Source: Helicoverpa zea
Taxonomy: Eukaryota; Arthropoda; Insecta; Lepidoptera; Noctuidae
Direction of reading: 5' to 3'
NCBI RefSeq assembly: GCF_022581195.2
Contig: NC_061482.1
Coordinates: 4,278,001 to 4,342,000 of the forward strand
DNA: 64,000 nucleotides
Shown here: positions 24,085 through 37,100 of the stretch, piece after piece
Layout of the letters: each line of letters opens with the position of its first letter
Position numbering within the stretch: position 1 is the first letter of the stretch
The notes under the pieces: model-generated
The model's input: the letters and a program-made list of their open reading frames with translations, nothing else
What the model was told of the DNA's origin: nothing
Database searches by the model: none
Translations under genes and position numbers: made by a program

Positions 24085-24700
24085 GTCTATAGACACCTAT
24101 TTGTTCAAAATTTTGTTTACATCCAAGGTTTTGTTTCGCCTAAAAACCCAAACCGTTTCACAAAGCTTAGCTTTGGTATAGTTAAGACATATTTTTTTGT
24201 AAACAGTTGAGGAGCTTGGTAGATACCAACGTTCGTAAATACGTCACTCACACGCGCATGTGCATTGACGAGCTTTTATGTTCTTCTCTCAGTGCTGTCA
24301 ATATGGAGTACAAAACATAAGATTTTAAAGTGACAACCCTATGCCTCAATACTATATACTAGCTAGAGCTACGTCATTATTTTGACAATTTGGCTAAGCT
24401 TCACTACTGTTTAATTGTGTTTGTACTGACTGACTCTCCCTAATGGTTCTAGTTCGCGCACATTTTTATTCTATTTACTTGGTTCGGAAAATGCATTTTT
24501 CTTTGCCTATTTTTATTTTTTCTTTTTGTTGATTGTCGTATATAAGCCAGTATAATACAGTATTCATGTTAATGTGATTCGCTTTGACACACTTTGTATA
24601 TGTAGACCTACATACGCAAATGTTTGTTTTACATCCAAAGGTTTTATCCCACCTAAAACTCGAACCATTCCAAAAAGCTGAGCTTTGGCATCCAGCCAAT
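24085..24700 (+). repeat. Pair of diverged direct repeats
   Basis: A block of about 100 bases at 24085-24190 (GTTTACATCCAAGGTTTTG ... CACAAAGCTTAGCTTTGG) recurs at about 24600-24700 (TTTTACATCCAAAGGTTTTA ... AAAAAGCTGAGCTTTGG). The family is not recognised; perhaps two copies of one short element. Confidence 0.5.
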
Positions 24701-25037
24701 TTATTCGCACAACGGCAGAATCGAAGAGCAGCCTCCCTCGCTTTTAACGTAACACCACGATTGGCTTTCGTATAGATTGCAACCATTTATGTGCAAAACC
24801 AGGATTTGAGACCATATAAACCACGGAGTAAGATGAGCGGCGATGCCATAATGCAGGTAGGTTAGGTGCCTTCTCCTAGGTCAAATACGTACGGTGGACG
24901 TGACCAAAACGATCAGTTACGAGTGAACTAAGAGGCGTTCTTGTTCTTTGAAACATCTGTCAACGATTTTTGTAACGTTCCTCGTCCCCCGTACACCCGC
25001 ATTTGGGCGCGCTACTTTCTTAGGAGATTTTCTGTTA

Positions 25038-25243
25038 GGCCGCTGCCTCGAATTTTGCGGGCAGCGGGGCGGCAGCGGCGGCGGCGCGGGAGCGGCAGGT
25101 TCTTACGCGTATAATCAAATGGACCGGCCCTCGAATACAGCGGCGCGGGGAGCGGGCAACGAGCGGTGAGCTCCAGTCAAACGGTGACGGCCCGCGCCGC
25201 CGCCGCTGCCGCCCCGCTGCCCGCAAAATTCGAGGCAGCGGCC
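25038..25243. mobile_element. GC-rich MITE with near-perfect 53-bp inverted ends and TTA duplication
   Basis: 206 bp. Both ends start GGCCGCTGCCTCGAATTTTG, and the inverted match runs for about 53 bases through GGGGCGGCAGCGGCGGCGGC. It is flanked by TTA (25035-25037 and 25244-25246). A GGCC start with a TTA duplication fits PIF/Harbinger MITEs. The near identity of the arms suggests a young insertion. Open frames across it are artefacts of GC content. Confidence 0.8.
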
Positions 25244-25956
25244 TTATAGCCAGTAGTTTTTTACTCCGTGATATAGGCCATAAGACCCTTTGTGTTTCAT
25301 AGATTGATATAATTATACTTACTCAACGTTTAAAGATAGAGCTTATGTTGTTAATCCTTGTCCAACGGCGAGGCGACGCAACTGGGATACCGGCTACATA
25401 CCTGTGGTGATCAACCGTAGCTATGCCGAACATTTGAACTGGTTTGGTAGATTATTCCAATAACTTCATAGCTAAATATGTTGAGGTATACGTATATATT
25501 GAATGACTACTTATGGACATAATCTTTTTTTTATCAGGATCAATCCTGTACTGTTATATAAAAGAAACCCATGGCATTCAATACTAAACGAGCTGTAGGT
25601 GCGCCTAAATTAAGTATAGATATTTTCTACCTAAGTAGTAATGTTACCAAAATGTTGGATCAATAGGATGCTTGTAATATGTAAACAACGAGTCAATACT
25701 CTTTACAAAGGGAACAAAACACGCAAGCGTAAGCATCCACATTACCTTTGTCGTGACTAACCCAAAAATGTTATTGATTGAACCCAAACACGATTCCATG
25801 GAACATTTAAATTGTATAGTTAGGATATGGGTATAATTTTTATCCCCATTTCTAACCTACTTAACTTACAATTACTTAACAACGCTTGAATAAGAGTTTG
25901 AAGTCATAAAAGTTTTGTAAACTTTTGAAAGTAACATACGAATGTATAAAACTTAC

Positions 25957-26160
25957 TTTTTCTGGGTGTGACGGTTTTCTCGGAGGCTTCGGCGGGTTTC
26001 AGTCGTAATGTTGTATTTGGCGCGAACTGGGCGCCCTCTCAGATCGCTCACTATGGCTAAGGGTCGCGTTTCACTCGCTTGTGGCAAGCGTGGCAACTGT
26101 CCAACGACTGTAGCGAGTCGCTCACTGCGGAACGTGCTGCGCGCGCACTGACACACCCTA
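25957..26160 (-). promoter_or_regulatory. Candidate 5' non-coding exon and promoter of a minus-strand gene
   Basis: A CpG-rich block in AT-rich surroundings. On minus it ends in CAGAAAAA followed by the consensus donor GTAAGTTTT, and contains a TCAGTGCG initiator-like site before GCGCGCAGCACG. No long coding frame is convincing. The nearest minus-strand gene downstream is the receptor at 16085, whose start codon follows a splice acceptor, so this may be its first exon. This is inference only. Confidence 0.35.
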
Positions 26161-26539
26161 CACACTTCGCCGCTATACTTAACTGATTTCTTCACCATTC
26201 AGTTAAAATGAGGGCAATTCCAAACATCAAAATGACCAAGCCTGCCTTTTCAGTCACCCCGAGTAAATTGCTAAAGAGGCTCTGAAGCCACGAGGCGACA
26301 TAGTGACGGGCGTCGCATTGCAGGAATATAATTGATGTACAACTGCAACTACGTTGATACAGACAGCATCATTTGCATGCGATGGGGGGTAGGCACGGTT
26401 GTTGAGCGCAAAGACACTGTAAACTTTGAAGCACAATAAATTGAGTTGAACCACGGGGCTGCAAATATTTTAGATGCAAGTTTTGTATCAGTCATGTTAG
26501 GTTATAGAGTTTGAATAACACCATAGTTCTGTGTATCGG

Positions 26540-27362
26540 CGGTTGAACGAAATGCGCGAAAGATACCTTAGAGGTGTGCCCGGAGTCGGAGGCACCGAGT
26601 GAGTCGCGCGCTCGTCGGCTCTCTGGTGCGCGCGAACCTAGCGCACCATTATGTTTTCATCGAGGGGGTCGGACCTTTTTGGGGTTCACCCCTGCGCAAC
26701 TCTCGCTTTGCGCGAATGTCGCTCAAATGCCTGTATTCAACACTCTTATTCACAGAAATTCTTAATGCTAGCAATGTTTCAGAGCTCCTCTAAGAAGCTG
26801 TACTTAACATTTACAACATTCATTGTGATAGTGCAAAGAATAAAGTTGAATTAACTATTACCCATAGAGACAGTTTTAAATATATGGAAAGCAAATTTAT
26901 TTTACCGAATTGAGATAGATACAGCTAGGGTAATTTAGTGTTGTGTATATAAACATACGAAGCAATGTGTATTAAATTTCGTTGGCAAAGTGTAATCAAT
27001 TTTAATTGCCTCGTTACGTAATTAGGACGCCGGTCGGTTTGCAGATACATGAAGGCACATACAGGACATAAACACATTGGTACTTTATTGTCTGAGCGTG
27101 TGTTTGATATTTAATTTTTTCCTGCATACATATTTCATCTTACATACATCTTACAATCAATTAAAATTGATCTGTATTTAATAAAACTTAATAGATATAT
27201 TGTAAATGACACAATTTAACTTAGTATAAATTTAATGTAAAAAACCATACATTACTTGTTGTTAACACAAACATTAGATATAAAAATGGCGCCCAAACTC
27301 CAGCTGTGCGCCGCGCATGCGCCTTCGCACTCACGTCTCCCTTTCGTAGTAGACCGACCGCA
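26540..27362. other. CpG-rich patches without recognised genes
   Basis: Blocks at about 26570-26720 and 27280-27360 are CpG-rich (GAGTCGCGCGCTCGTCGGCT; GCGCCGCGCATGCGCCTTCG). Three overlapping frames at 26574-26854 are open only because of composition. These blocks could be promoter DNA. Confidence 0.3.
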
Positions 27363-28746
27363 TTAAATTTTAATTAAAATCTCCTGTTTGCTTTATTAAA
27401 TGTACTAAAGGTATTATTGTGGAAACTTCATCATGAAAGCTTTATCTTTTGAAAGAAGTTATTAATATAAGTAGGTAATACTTAACAAGAGTACATATAG
27501 GTAGAAACCAAAGATCGATTGAAGTGGAAAGAAAATAAAGAACAAAATAATAATTAAGTTGGATTTTTTTATTGAACACAAGAGCACACAGGTGCTATTA
27601 AATACACTTAAGAATAATGTCGTACAAAGCTTAAATACAATGATATTCGATCCTCGAGTTGAAAAATCAATAGTAGTATAAGAGATTGTAGTATAATTAT
27701 AGGATAACAATAATGAATATTTTAAAATAATGAATATAGTGCAACTTAAGCAACATATAATCAGATAACATCAGCACATAAAACAATCACGCTTTAATTA
27801 TAAAGAAGGTAGGTAGATACATGTTTACCTCCTCTACCGTCTTCATAATTATTACATTATAAAATACAGTATGACAGAGAAAAATGGTATAACATTTTCA
27901 GTATCAGTCAAATATCATAGCCTCACTATAACTAAGTATACTTAAACTACAATATAAAAAAGATAGATTTACGTAGCTTTGGTAATATAATGAAAAAAAA
28001 ACGAAAAATATGTTGCTTGCGTTAATATTCGAAGGATAGTCAACGGTCGATTCTTGCTTTGCTGAGCGCGAATGTATGGAATTTAAAACGAATATATAAC
28101 TTTACATTTGGGTCATATTAAAAAAAATGTAAGTAGATATATTGAAGCGTCCCACAGAGTTATTCTTTATTAAAGAATAACTACTGGCTATTGCTCTGAA
28201 AAACAGAATATGTATTTGTTTCAGCATAATGTCGTTATACACTGGCCCTAATAATTCATCTTTGTTACTTTCTGTTAAAATAATATAGTTTCCTATCTGT
28301 TTCATATATGTTACTTACAGTTTTTTTTTTTAATACGACCCATTTATGTATTTTATTATGGAGTATAGTGAAATTGATTGGTAACGAGTTTATAGGTAGG
28401 ATGCACCTTGTTCCGAGTCAGTGCACGTTGCAACGGCATATATATGTGATGCAGGCGCCAGTGCGGTACATAGAGAGGGAGACGGTGACCTACTTACAGA
28501 TGATGGAACCAGAGCGAACTACTTACACAAACAATCAACAAACTTCGCGATGTTTTAAATCCTCTTTGGAACTAAGTTTGACGTAAGTGATTCTATGATC
28601 TCTATGGAAATGTACAATTATTAGGAGCGGTTATTATGTGACTTTAGGTAAAAACATGGAGTTGTGTTTCAGTCAGGGACATTTCGCGCGACGCGAAACG
28701 TCTTTTAAAATAAAACTTGTAATTTAAGGCTAAGATTTTTTTCATT
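27363..28746. other. Gene-free stretch
   Basis: AT-rich with short unsupported open frames. No repeat boundary or RNA gene seen. Confidence 0.35.
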
Positions 28747-28950
28747 ATCATTCATCATCAGCCTATCGCAGTCCACTGCTGGACATAGGCCTCTCCAAGT
28801 TTAAAGTCGCTCAGCGGGCTGTGGAAAGATCTATGCTCGGCGTTTCTCTGAGGGATCGCATCAGAAATGAGGTAATCCGTCAGAGAACCAAGGTCATCGA
28901 CATAGCCTCAGATCATAGATCTCAGTGGCATGCAGTTGGAGAGGCCTAAG
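28747..28950 (+). pseudogene. LINE reverse-transcriptase C-terminal fragment joined to an inverted LINE tail
   Basis: An open frame at 28800-28949 encodes 49 residues with QRAVERSMLGVSLRDRI, RNEVIRQRTKVIDIA and a final GEA before the stop. This is the C-terminal region of a common insect LINE reverse transcriptase, with about 20 usual residues missing in the middle. Directly upstream (28751-28799) lies the same family's tail in the opposite orientation (CATCATCAGCCTATCG ... CTGCTGGACATAGGCCTCTCC). The two pieces meet with an 11-base inverted repeat (GGCCTCTCCAA / TTGGAGAGGCC), as left by twin-priming or inversion. Confidence 0.65.
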
Positions 28951-30233
28951 ATTTTTTAGCGCCACAAAATTATAGACAAAGTTCTATTTATATATTTTGA
29001 AACTTTTAACTAATTTAATTGAAAAGTGTATTTAACTGTCACCATTTTCCTCGCCTAAAAAAATATGGAGTATCATTTGTTCACATCTCTATGCTGACTT
29101 TTTCTTTTGCATGACTCCACTACTAATATTAATGAGATATTTTTTCAGACTACAAAGTAATATTACTGTGGACTAAAAACCTTATTTAATTGTAATGGTA
29201 CACAAGTGGAACGCTAAAAATGTTTACATTTTAAGCGCAAACTAAATCGATGCTAATCATCGACCATTTCGAAACGGTTACATAAAATACGTTCGCGATT
29301 CGACTGAATTTATTTATTTGATTCGTGTGTTCATAATTTTATAGGTGTAGGATTTACAACTGCTGCATCAGGCTATCATTGATATTTATTGACTAGGCTT
29401 TGATCTGCTTAATTGAACTATTTATTGGCCGATGAATTGAACAGTAATTTACAAATGTACAAATGATTTTAGAAATGTACGCTCAATTAATGGGTCGGGT
29501 GATACTCAGAAGCTATGCTTTGTGATCGGGTAACTGGCATGTGTGTGAGTGTGCTTGTGAGTGAGTGTGTGTGTGTATTGAAAATGAAATTGGTTACGTC
29601 CACATCAGGAGCAGATCAATGGAAACCTAGAATTCTATTTTATTTACTTATTTTATTTTACACTAATGCTTATCACCAATACTATATTTAGTATTATTGC
29701 TTATTTATTGCTTTTGAATTTTATGAAAACACGACTCAAATAATAAGGCTATTGTGAGAAAAAAATTATGTCGAAGTGTTACTGAGTTATCTAAACAAAC
29801 TAAAGCGTGTGTAATATAATAATATATTTAGGATTTTGTTGTTAGTAGTTATTCGTATATAGTTATTTCAGATGCTAATGTTCATGACTAGGTTTCGGTA
29901 GGCCAGAGTCCTAAATCGTAAAGCGTAAAAAAATATTATTTTACAGATGATGATAAAATAAGAATAGTGAAAATAAAACAATATTCATGACTGTACTTCG
30001 AATAATTCACGATTTAGAACAATCAAATAGGAACTGTATATTTGCCAGGATAATGAAGAATTTTGATAGAAATAATTGTAAGAAACTTCTTCTAAATCAT
30101 GTATCACAATAATAATATTCTTAAACGATTTAAAACGAAATTCTTTAACAAGTCTAGTTAAGAATATTGTCGAAACAATATAAAAATAAACTGTCGAAAT
30201 AAACATTTAATTTTAACAGCGCTCGTTTATTAA
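28951..30233. other. Gene-free stretch with a short GT microsatellite
   Basis: An imperfect GT/GTGA run lies at about 29538-29577. Otherwise there is AT-rich sequence with no exon or repeat that I recognise. Confidence 0.4.
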
Positions 30234-30768
30234 GGCCCAAGTTCACCGACAACATAAACGTCCGTTTTCTTAAAACCATTGCTTACTATGAATTTTCACG
30301 TTCAATTTTCAAAGATGATTCAAATCCGGTCCACTATATGTACAGTACCCCGAAAAATCTGAGGAATTCGGGAAAAATAACGATAAATTGCTAAAATGCG
30401 TACTTTTCTTGTTATTTATCGATTAGTTTTATTGACTTTCAGTATGGCGTCTCGATAATTTAGATACTCGCTTGTGAAAAAAATAATATAGTAAACCATC
30501 GATTTGACAATTAATTAAGGCAAATAAATATTTCAAACGTCATTAATCAATCACCATGATGACAGCTTACGACGAACTGCACGTATAGTATACCTACACC
30601 TTACCGCCATGATGGATTTTTCTTGGGTGTTGCAATTTCGCGAGCAACTTTTGTATTTTACAGCCTAGCAAAGTAAAATTAAAATAATTGGATCATAGAA
30701 AACTGTTTTAAATATGTTTCAATCGTTTTAAGAAAAACGGACGTTTATATTGTCAGTGAACTTGGGCC
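30234..30768. mobile_element. 535-bp MITE with GGCCCAAGTTCAC ends
   Basis: Inverted ends of about 45 bases: GGCCCAAGTTCACCGACAAC then ATAAACGTCCG at left, and in reverse complement GGCCCAAGTTCACTGACAAT then ATAAACGTCCG at right. The interior has no transposase motif. The flanks show no clear target duplication. Confidence 0.75.
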
Positions 30769-32808
30769 CCAGTTTCATTACTAAAACTTTGTTTCATACG
30801 AGTATGGTTTTATGTGTATTGTCCAAATTTTAGTATATAAAAGCGAAACCGTATACAAGCTATACGCGAATACAGCTCAACGATATACCGCGAATATCAC
30901 ATACAAATCCAATTTTTAGCATTTTAGCCAATCGCATTGTTTGATACAAAACCGTTCAACTATGGAAAAATAAGTATTGGTGAATATACCAGAAATAAAT
31001 CGCTAATTTGTATCGCTTTTCTATGACTGTAACAAGCTTTTAAAGATCGTAAGCTTAAAGAAGAAATAAACGGGACCCATAACGCTCAATAACAAACATT
31101 GACTATCTTTCTACATTTCAATTTTTCCGAATTTTCCGATCCTAGATATATCCTTCGACTCCCTTGCGTTATCCTAACAATCTGGTATTAAAAATTAGGT
31201 CAATTTCTTACCGAGTGACTTATATCAACAGTGATATTTTAGCAATACAAATTCGCCACTATTCACATAATTTACGAACCTACAGCACTCTTGTGACCAC
31301 TCTTAAAAAGCCACTCTAATCACAAAACCTATGACTTAGAAGATAATGAATGAAGCAATACAAGATATTATACAATAATGATATACCTAACAACATATGA
31401 AACCTCCTTCCGTGTAAATAAGGCAAACATAAAGTGCAATATAAAAGTTAGAATATAATTTCGATATGAACTCTCAAGTTTTATAGACCGGAATAGGTCA
31501 TATAAACTCAGATTTCCGTAAATGTGTGGCAAACTAAGTACGATGAAGTTGTGTTTCAACAGATCTATAAGTTTTGTCGTATTTATATAAAACAGAATCC
31601 CTATTTCCCTTCGCGCCGCTAACATTTTAAAACAATTTTATCGATTGATAGGTTGTGTTACATTTTATTCGAGTGCGCGAAGTGATCTCGACGCGTGTGA
31701 ACCGCGGGAAATAGTTAGTATTCGATAAAAATGGCACAATATTTATATAACTATATTACGTTCTATTTATTCGGTTATATGTCGTAATAAAATATTTAAT
31801 TTGTTCGCTATTGTTTATTTATATTAACATTGTACGTAACTATGTGCATAAGTGAATTCTATACACTGAAAGCGTATTTTTAACATGTCAATAAAATATG
31901 CACATTCATATTAGAATATTTATGTAATAATATTAGTGATATTATTCATCAAATGTACTTAAACAACATCGTCTATATTCGGCTATAGTTCGTTACAAAC
32001 TAATCTCTACTTTATAGCACCAAGCTAAAATTATTTTAGTAAGAACGCGTTTATATGACGTTAGCAATATTCAATAATATTATCGTGCATGATAATTTCA
32101 CAGTGGACTACCTGTAGTCCGACCAACTCCGGTTGGAAATCTCTTTATATTGGAGTTAGAGCGACGCGGCCGATGCGATAATTATATTTGAGCAACACGA
32201 ATTAGTGAGCATATTTGATTCTTCAGTGACAAAAGCGAGATCTTAATATTGAAAATGTTTGAGACGCTAAAAGCTTGCAAAGCTGTATTTACTCACTGAA
32301 AACTGAGAACGCGAATTACGAAGTTGTAACAATGTCATGCTCTTCATATTTCAGAACGCAAGGAAAATGTTCACGACAGATATTCTTTTGTATGCATTTT
32401 CCTAGGGTACATGCTCGTTATAAAGTTTCTGAATTTCAGAGCACCCTTTTCAGAATTATTTCGACTAATTGGACGACGTGTGTACGAAAATGTATAATTG
32501 AGCGCTTGTATCGGCACTGAATAAGAGTGCAAAGAACGGCATGAACAGCACCAAAGGAGAGAAATTAAACGGACATACAACTGCAAACAACGTTTACACA
32601 TTCGATATAAAGATCGCTTTTTACCTTTTATTCTTTGATAATTTTGCGATTTTTTGTTGTCATTGCGATTTCTTTTTTTTTATTACCTGTCTAGATTACC
32701 GCTGTAATAAAGACCACTATAATTTTGTCGCAAGATTTTCTAGAAGACGTTAGAAACGGAAGTACATATCCGCTACATTTGCGTGACGTATCTTTCGAAA
32801 ACACTATT
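30769..32808. other. Gene-free stretch
   Basis: No supported gene. Two small palindromes (GGACTACCTGTAGTCC and CCAACTCCGGTTGG) lie together at about 32104-32138. Open frames at 31368-31625 and 32275-32753 have no recognisable motif. Confidence 0.35.
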
Positions 32809-32953
32809 GGCCTTACTACAAAAACTTTAACCCCTGTTTTACACTTGTCTAAAAAAATTTTGGCTGCAAAATGAACCGTATGTCAACGTCATAATTTGAC
32901 ATTTTTTTAGACAAGGCTTAAACTGACGTTAAAAAGTTTTTGTGGTAAGACGG
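32809..32953. mobile_element. Palindromic MITE, CTTACTACAAAAAC family, copy 3
   Basis: 145 bp with the same ends and core as copy 1, in the opposite orientation to it: CCTTACTACAAAAACTTTAA at left and GTTTTTGTGGTAAGACGG at right. The interior (CATAATTTGACATTTTTTTA) is nearly identical to copy 4. Confidence 0.75.
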
Positions 32954-34171
32954 TATTTATTTTTGTTACTATTTAACCGAATTCCTCTAGTTTTCGACAC
33001 AACTGAGCTGGTAGGCATACTGTCATGCCAAATAGCGCGGAGTGCACTGGCAAGAATATAAAATAATTTGGTAAAGGGATGCTCATTGGCAAGTAAAAAG
33101 CCTCAAGCAATATCACACTAATCTTCCATGTTTTATAAAAACTTCTTCGTAAAATAACTTATCGCTTCTAGAGTATTTTATGTACGGATTAAAACTTATA
33201 TATTTAAAAAAATGGTGTTAGTATCGTAGGACAGTCTTAATAAAATAATTTTCATATTTTTACAAAATGAACGAAAAGCCATCTAGCTACCTAAAACAGC
33301 AATATTTTTTGTTCGTTAATAAACCAAATGTACCAAACAAACAAATGGTGTAAGTTATATAAAAAAAATAGTGTATCATAATCTATGATATGTTTATTTA
33401 TTAAACGTGTTCCATATTTGTTAAAATTGTAAATACGTAATATTTGCATATTCTGATTGGAACCAAAAAATTTAAATCAATTTGGCTGCCAAATAAAACT
33501 TTAACTATTTTTACAATATTCTGTACGCCTAAAATATAAATGTTTATACAAAAAAGCAACACTAGGTTTGTACGATAACGTCTCTAAGGCAGAACAAATG
33601 AACTACGCACTTGCATAGTAAATATTGGAAGCTTTGTATAATAATCTTTTCACACAGAATCGGTATAAATAAGTACCGCGAAAAGCGTTTACACCACGTC
33701 TCTGTAAAGTTCCGTTCTTTAATCGGTAAATGTTCGGAGCAATTGCAATGCTCCGATCGGTACTTAGTTTTCGTAGTTGGTGTTCACGAGCATCACATGG
33801 ACTGAACACAAGAGGTCGGCTTTCACGCTAATTGCGGCCTATTGCCTCCCACTTCGGCTTTCAGGCTGGGACTAATCAATCAGTCACAATAAGATCACAC
33901 GTCAGATACTGTGAGCACTATCCGGACGGACATATGTTGGACATACGGAACTCTTAGAACGACTGACAAGCAACAATCCTATCAAGTACAATAATGGTGT
34001 CATATTCGGATGAGTACAAAAATTATTAACGATAACTCTTAATTACGCACACATAATTATAAGCTTAAAGTATATTTTGTTCAAAAAAGGCGTTACTTAC
34101 GTAGTAATATAATACGATACTTGAATAAAGTGATGGTGAGTACATTGACCAAAACTTGGTGGTTACACTGC
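32954..34171. other. Region 3' of RalGPS
   Basis: No exon. On minus it would carry the RalGPS 3' untranslated region. AATAAA-like sites on minus (TTTATT on plus) near 33389 are possible poly(A) signals. Two overlapping opposite-strand open frames at 33603-33809 are unsupported. Confidence 0.35.
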
Positions 34172-37100
34172 TTATTCGAAAGACATGAGATTGGCCGGCA
34201 ATGGTTTTACCATTTTAGTTGTCAGATCTTCTATTACTCTCACCCACATCTTCGCTGCTGTTTCTGAGGCGGCCCTAAAACAAAATTTACTCGTTACTCA
34301 AAGTCTTCTATTTCATTTAGGCCTTCATACGCTCTTATGAATGTCAGAAATATAAATAAGGTTTGATACCAGTTGCCCAGTACCTTCCTAATGAGAAGAC
34401 CGGCCAAGGAATTCCTCGCTTAAATTATAAAGTACACATTAATTAAATCTAAAACAATTTCAGCACCTAAATTCAAATCCTATTCTATACTAAAACAGTT
34501 TCAAAATTCAAATACACATTCGGAAGGTGTACAAGGTAACACCAGCACTCAAACAACGTATGCATTTGCGTCAACCAAATATTTAGGTGGTAAACTACCT
34601 AACTAATGTAAAGTGGGTCAAGTATACATATACGAGCGAAGCTGTGGCGCGTGCTACTGCAAGATTAATACAATATCGTCCTATCTGTTACGTAATTGCA
34701 ATATCTAAATTACGTTAATTAGTTATTCGGCATTGTGTAAGATAGGTTAAGAAGATAAACTCCTGAATGGAGCTTAACTACTACGAAATAGGTGTCAGGT
34801 AAAAGATTATTGAAGTCCTTAGATTCTTTTGATTATCGTGTAGAGCCTATCGCTGAAAACAAGCATGTAGTAAGTCATAAGACAGTTTTGAATGTAAGTG
34901 CCTTTTTTGTCAGCCTTCAGTCAGTGATAGAATCACGTATAGCTCAAAATGTTGCTCTCGCAACCATGTTTATCATAAGTGAAGTCTCTTTGACAACTTT
35001 TCATTATAGTGGTTATGTCATAAATAATGTTTCTTACAAAATAAATTAATCGTTCAGTAGCCGAACTAGTTAAGCTGAAGAGAAAAACAAACGAAGTAAT
35101 ATTGGTTTCCTTAAGCGCTCTAACTCCAGAAACTACTGAACCTGTTCAAAAAAAAATATTTCCCTAATAATATATAGCCCTTTAATTGAAAAACGCGAAT
35201 AAGTTCGCTAGAAACACACACAAACACATAGTACCTAGATTTTAACATTCATAAGTGACAGTTTTTTATTTAATTTGTTTGTAGTTTAAAATATAACTTA
35301 CTTAAACTTGTACAGTGTGCCAGTGTGATGGTTGACCAGTTGGAAGGCATCGGCACTGTCCCCGTCCGCTAGCTTCGCGAACCATCCGACTAAACACAGC
35401 ACCTTGCATTTCTCTTCGCGGAAATCACTGCGACTTGTCCTGTTGACAAGGGAATAAACATTTTTTGCCTTACTACAAAAACTTTAACCCCTGTTTTACA
35501 CTTGTCTAATAAAATTTTGGCTGCAAAATGAACCATATGTCAACGTCATAATTTGACATTTTTTTAGACAAGGCATAAACTGACGTTTAAAACTTTTTGT
35601 GGTAAGACGGTTTCTTTTTACATAAGTACAGTGAAAGTAGGTTAAAGATAATATGCATGATTTCTGATATATTGTCGGGTTGCCCAGGTAACTGGGTTGA
35701 GGAGGTCAGATAAGTCGCTCCACGTAAAACACTGGTACTCAGCTGGATCCTGTTAGTCTGGAAGCCGAAACCAACCAACATAGTTGGGCAAAGGCTAGGC
35801 AAATGATGAGATGATGATTTCCAAAATCCTTGAATAAAACCTTATTGAAACTTTTTAGGTCAATACCAAAACATTGCGGCTTCGAGTACACTTACGTCGA
35901 AAACGGCTACTCCTGAATTCCGTTCGAAAATTCATAGCAATAGAACATTATAGCGAACTGAACATTTCAACTGGGTATAATACCTTTTGAAATGTTTGCA
36001 GGGAAACATACCGTAATATATTTCATAGAATAGAAACTAAATAGTGCCAAAGTAAACTCTTGTAAATGATAATTCGACGAAATTAGCTGTGTATACAAGT
36101 CGGCTTAAGCGGAACTGAGAGGAAGCAAATTCTAATTAACGTAATATGCAGATTATATGTAGAATCAAGAAAATGGTAACCTTAATAACTATTAACATAA
36201 GATAAATTCTTACGTATTACAAAGCTGATGATTTTGTATGCTAGAACGCGCTAATCTACTGCTCAACAGATATGAAAAATTATCTTTCCTATACAGCTTG
36301 TACATCGGTAAAGGATATATGCTATTTTAGTACTTTCTATACAGGTGCGTGAAGTAAGATCACAGAGTGGAAGCTACTGACTTATAATAAAATAAAGTCA
36401 TAGTTGTGGGCAGGAATTATCGTAAGTAAAATTGAAATTGGGCCCAATTGTCAATGATAATAAAAAAAGTTAAAATAAATAAAACTATGACTTACCCTTT
36501 AAATGATTTGGAAGCGTAAAAAATGAGGATGTTTCCCGACAGCTGTAACCAGTACCTCTGCCATGATGATAAAGATATCTTCCTCCCGTCTTTCAAAATC
36601 GTCTTTCTTCTCACGAAGCCTTGGAAGTCGCATTGAATAATATCCGCCTTTATATCGCTAAAACAAAAGTTTACCTGTATTTTCTAGTTTATATTTGAAC
36701 TATTTCGTGAAAACTACAACGTTAAAAGCAGTATTGCATTTCTAAAAGGGTGCTAGCATAATATTTGGCTTTTAATATTTTTTGAGAGCCCCGGATGAGT
36801 TTCGCACGTAAAACAAATAAATACAATAGTACGTAAAATGAAAACTAAACAAACTTGTCCGTCCACCAATTTCAGAATGTTTTTTGAAGGTTTGGGAGAA
36901 AAGAATACGTTTGAATTTTTCATTTTTTGTAACAACACGTTTCAAAATACGTGAAAATATGAATGTTGTTTATGGCACAACAGGTTCACATATTAAATGC
37001 ACAACTAACGTTGGTATTCAATAACTGATCTATCCGTAGATCGCGATAAGAGATTGCATTTTTACATTATCTCCATCTACAACTTGTCAAACATCGACAG

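Noticed and set aside
24948..25226. Open frames on both strands rich in Gly, Arg and Ala
   Set aside because: They lie across the GC-rich MITE at 25038-25243 and reflect its inverted repeats.
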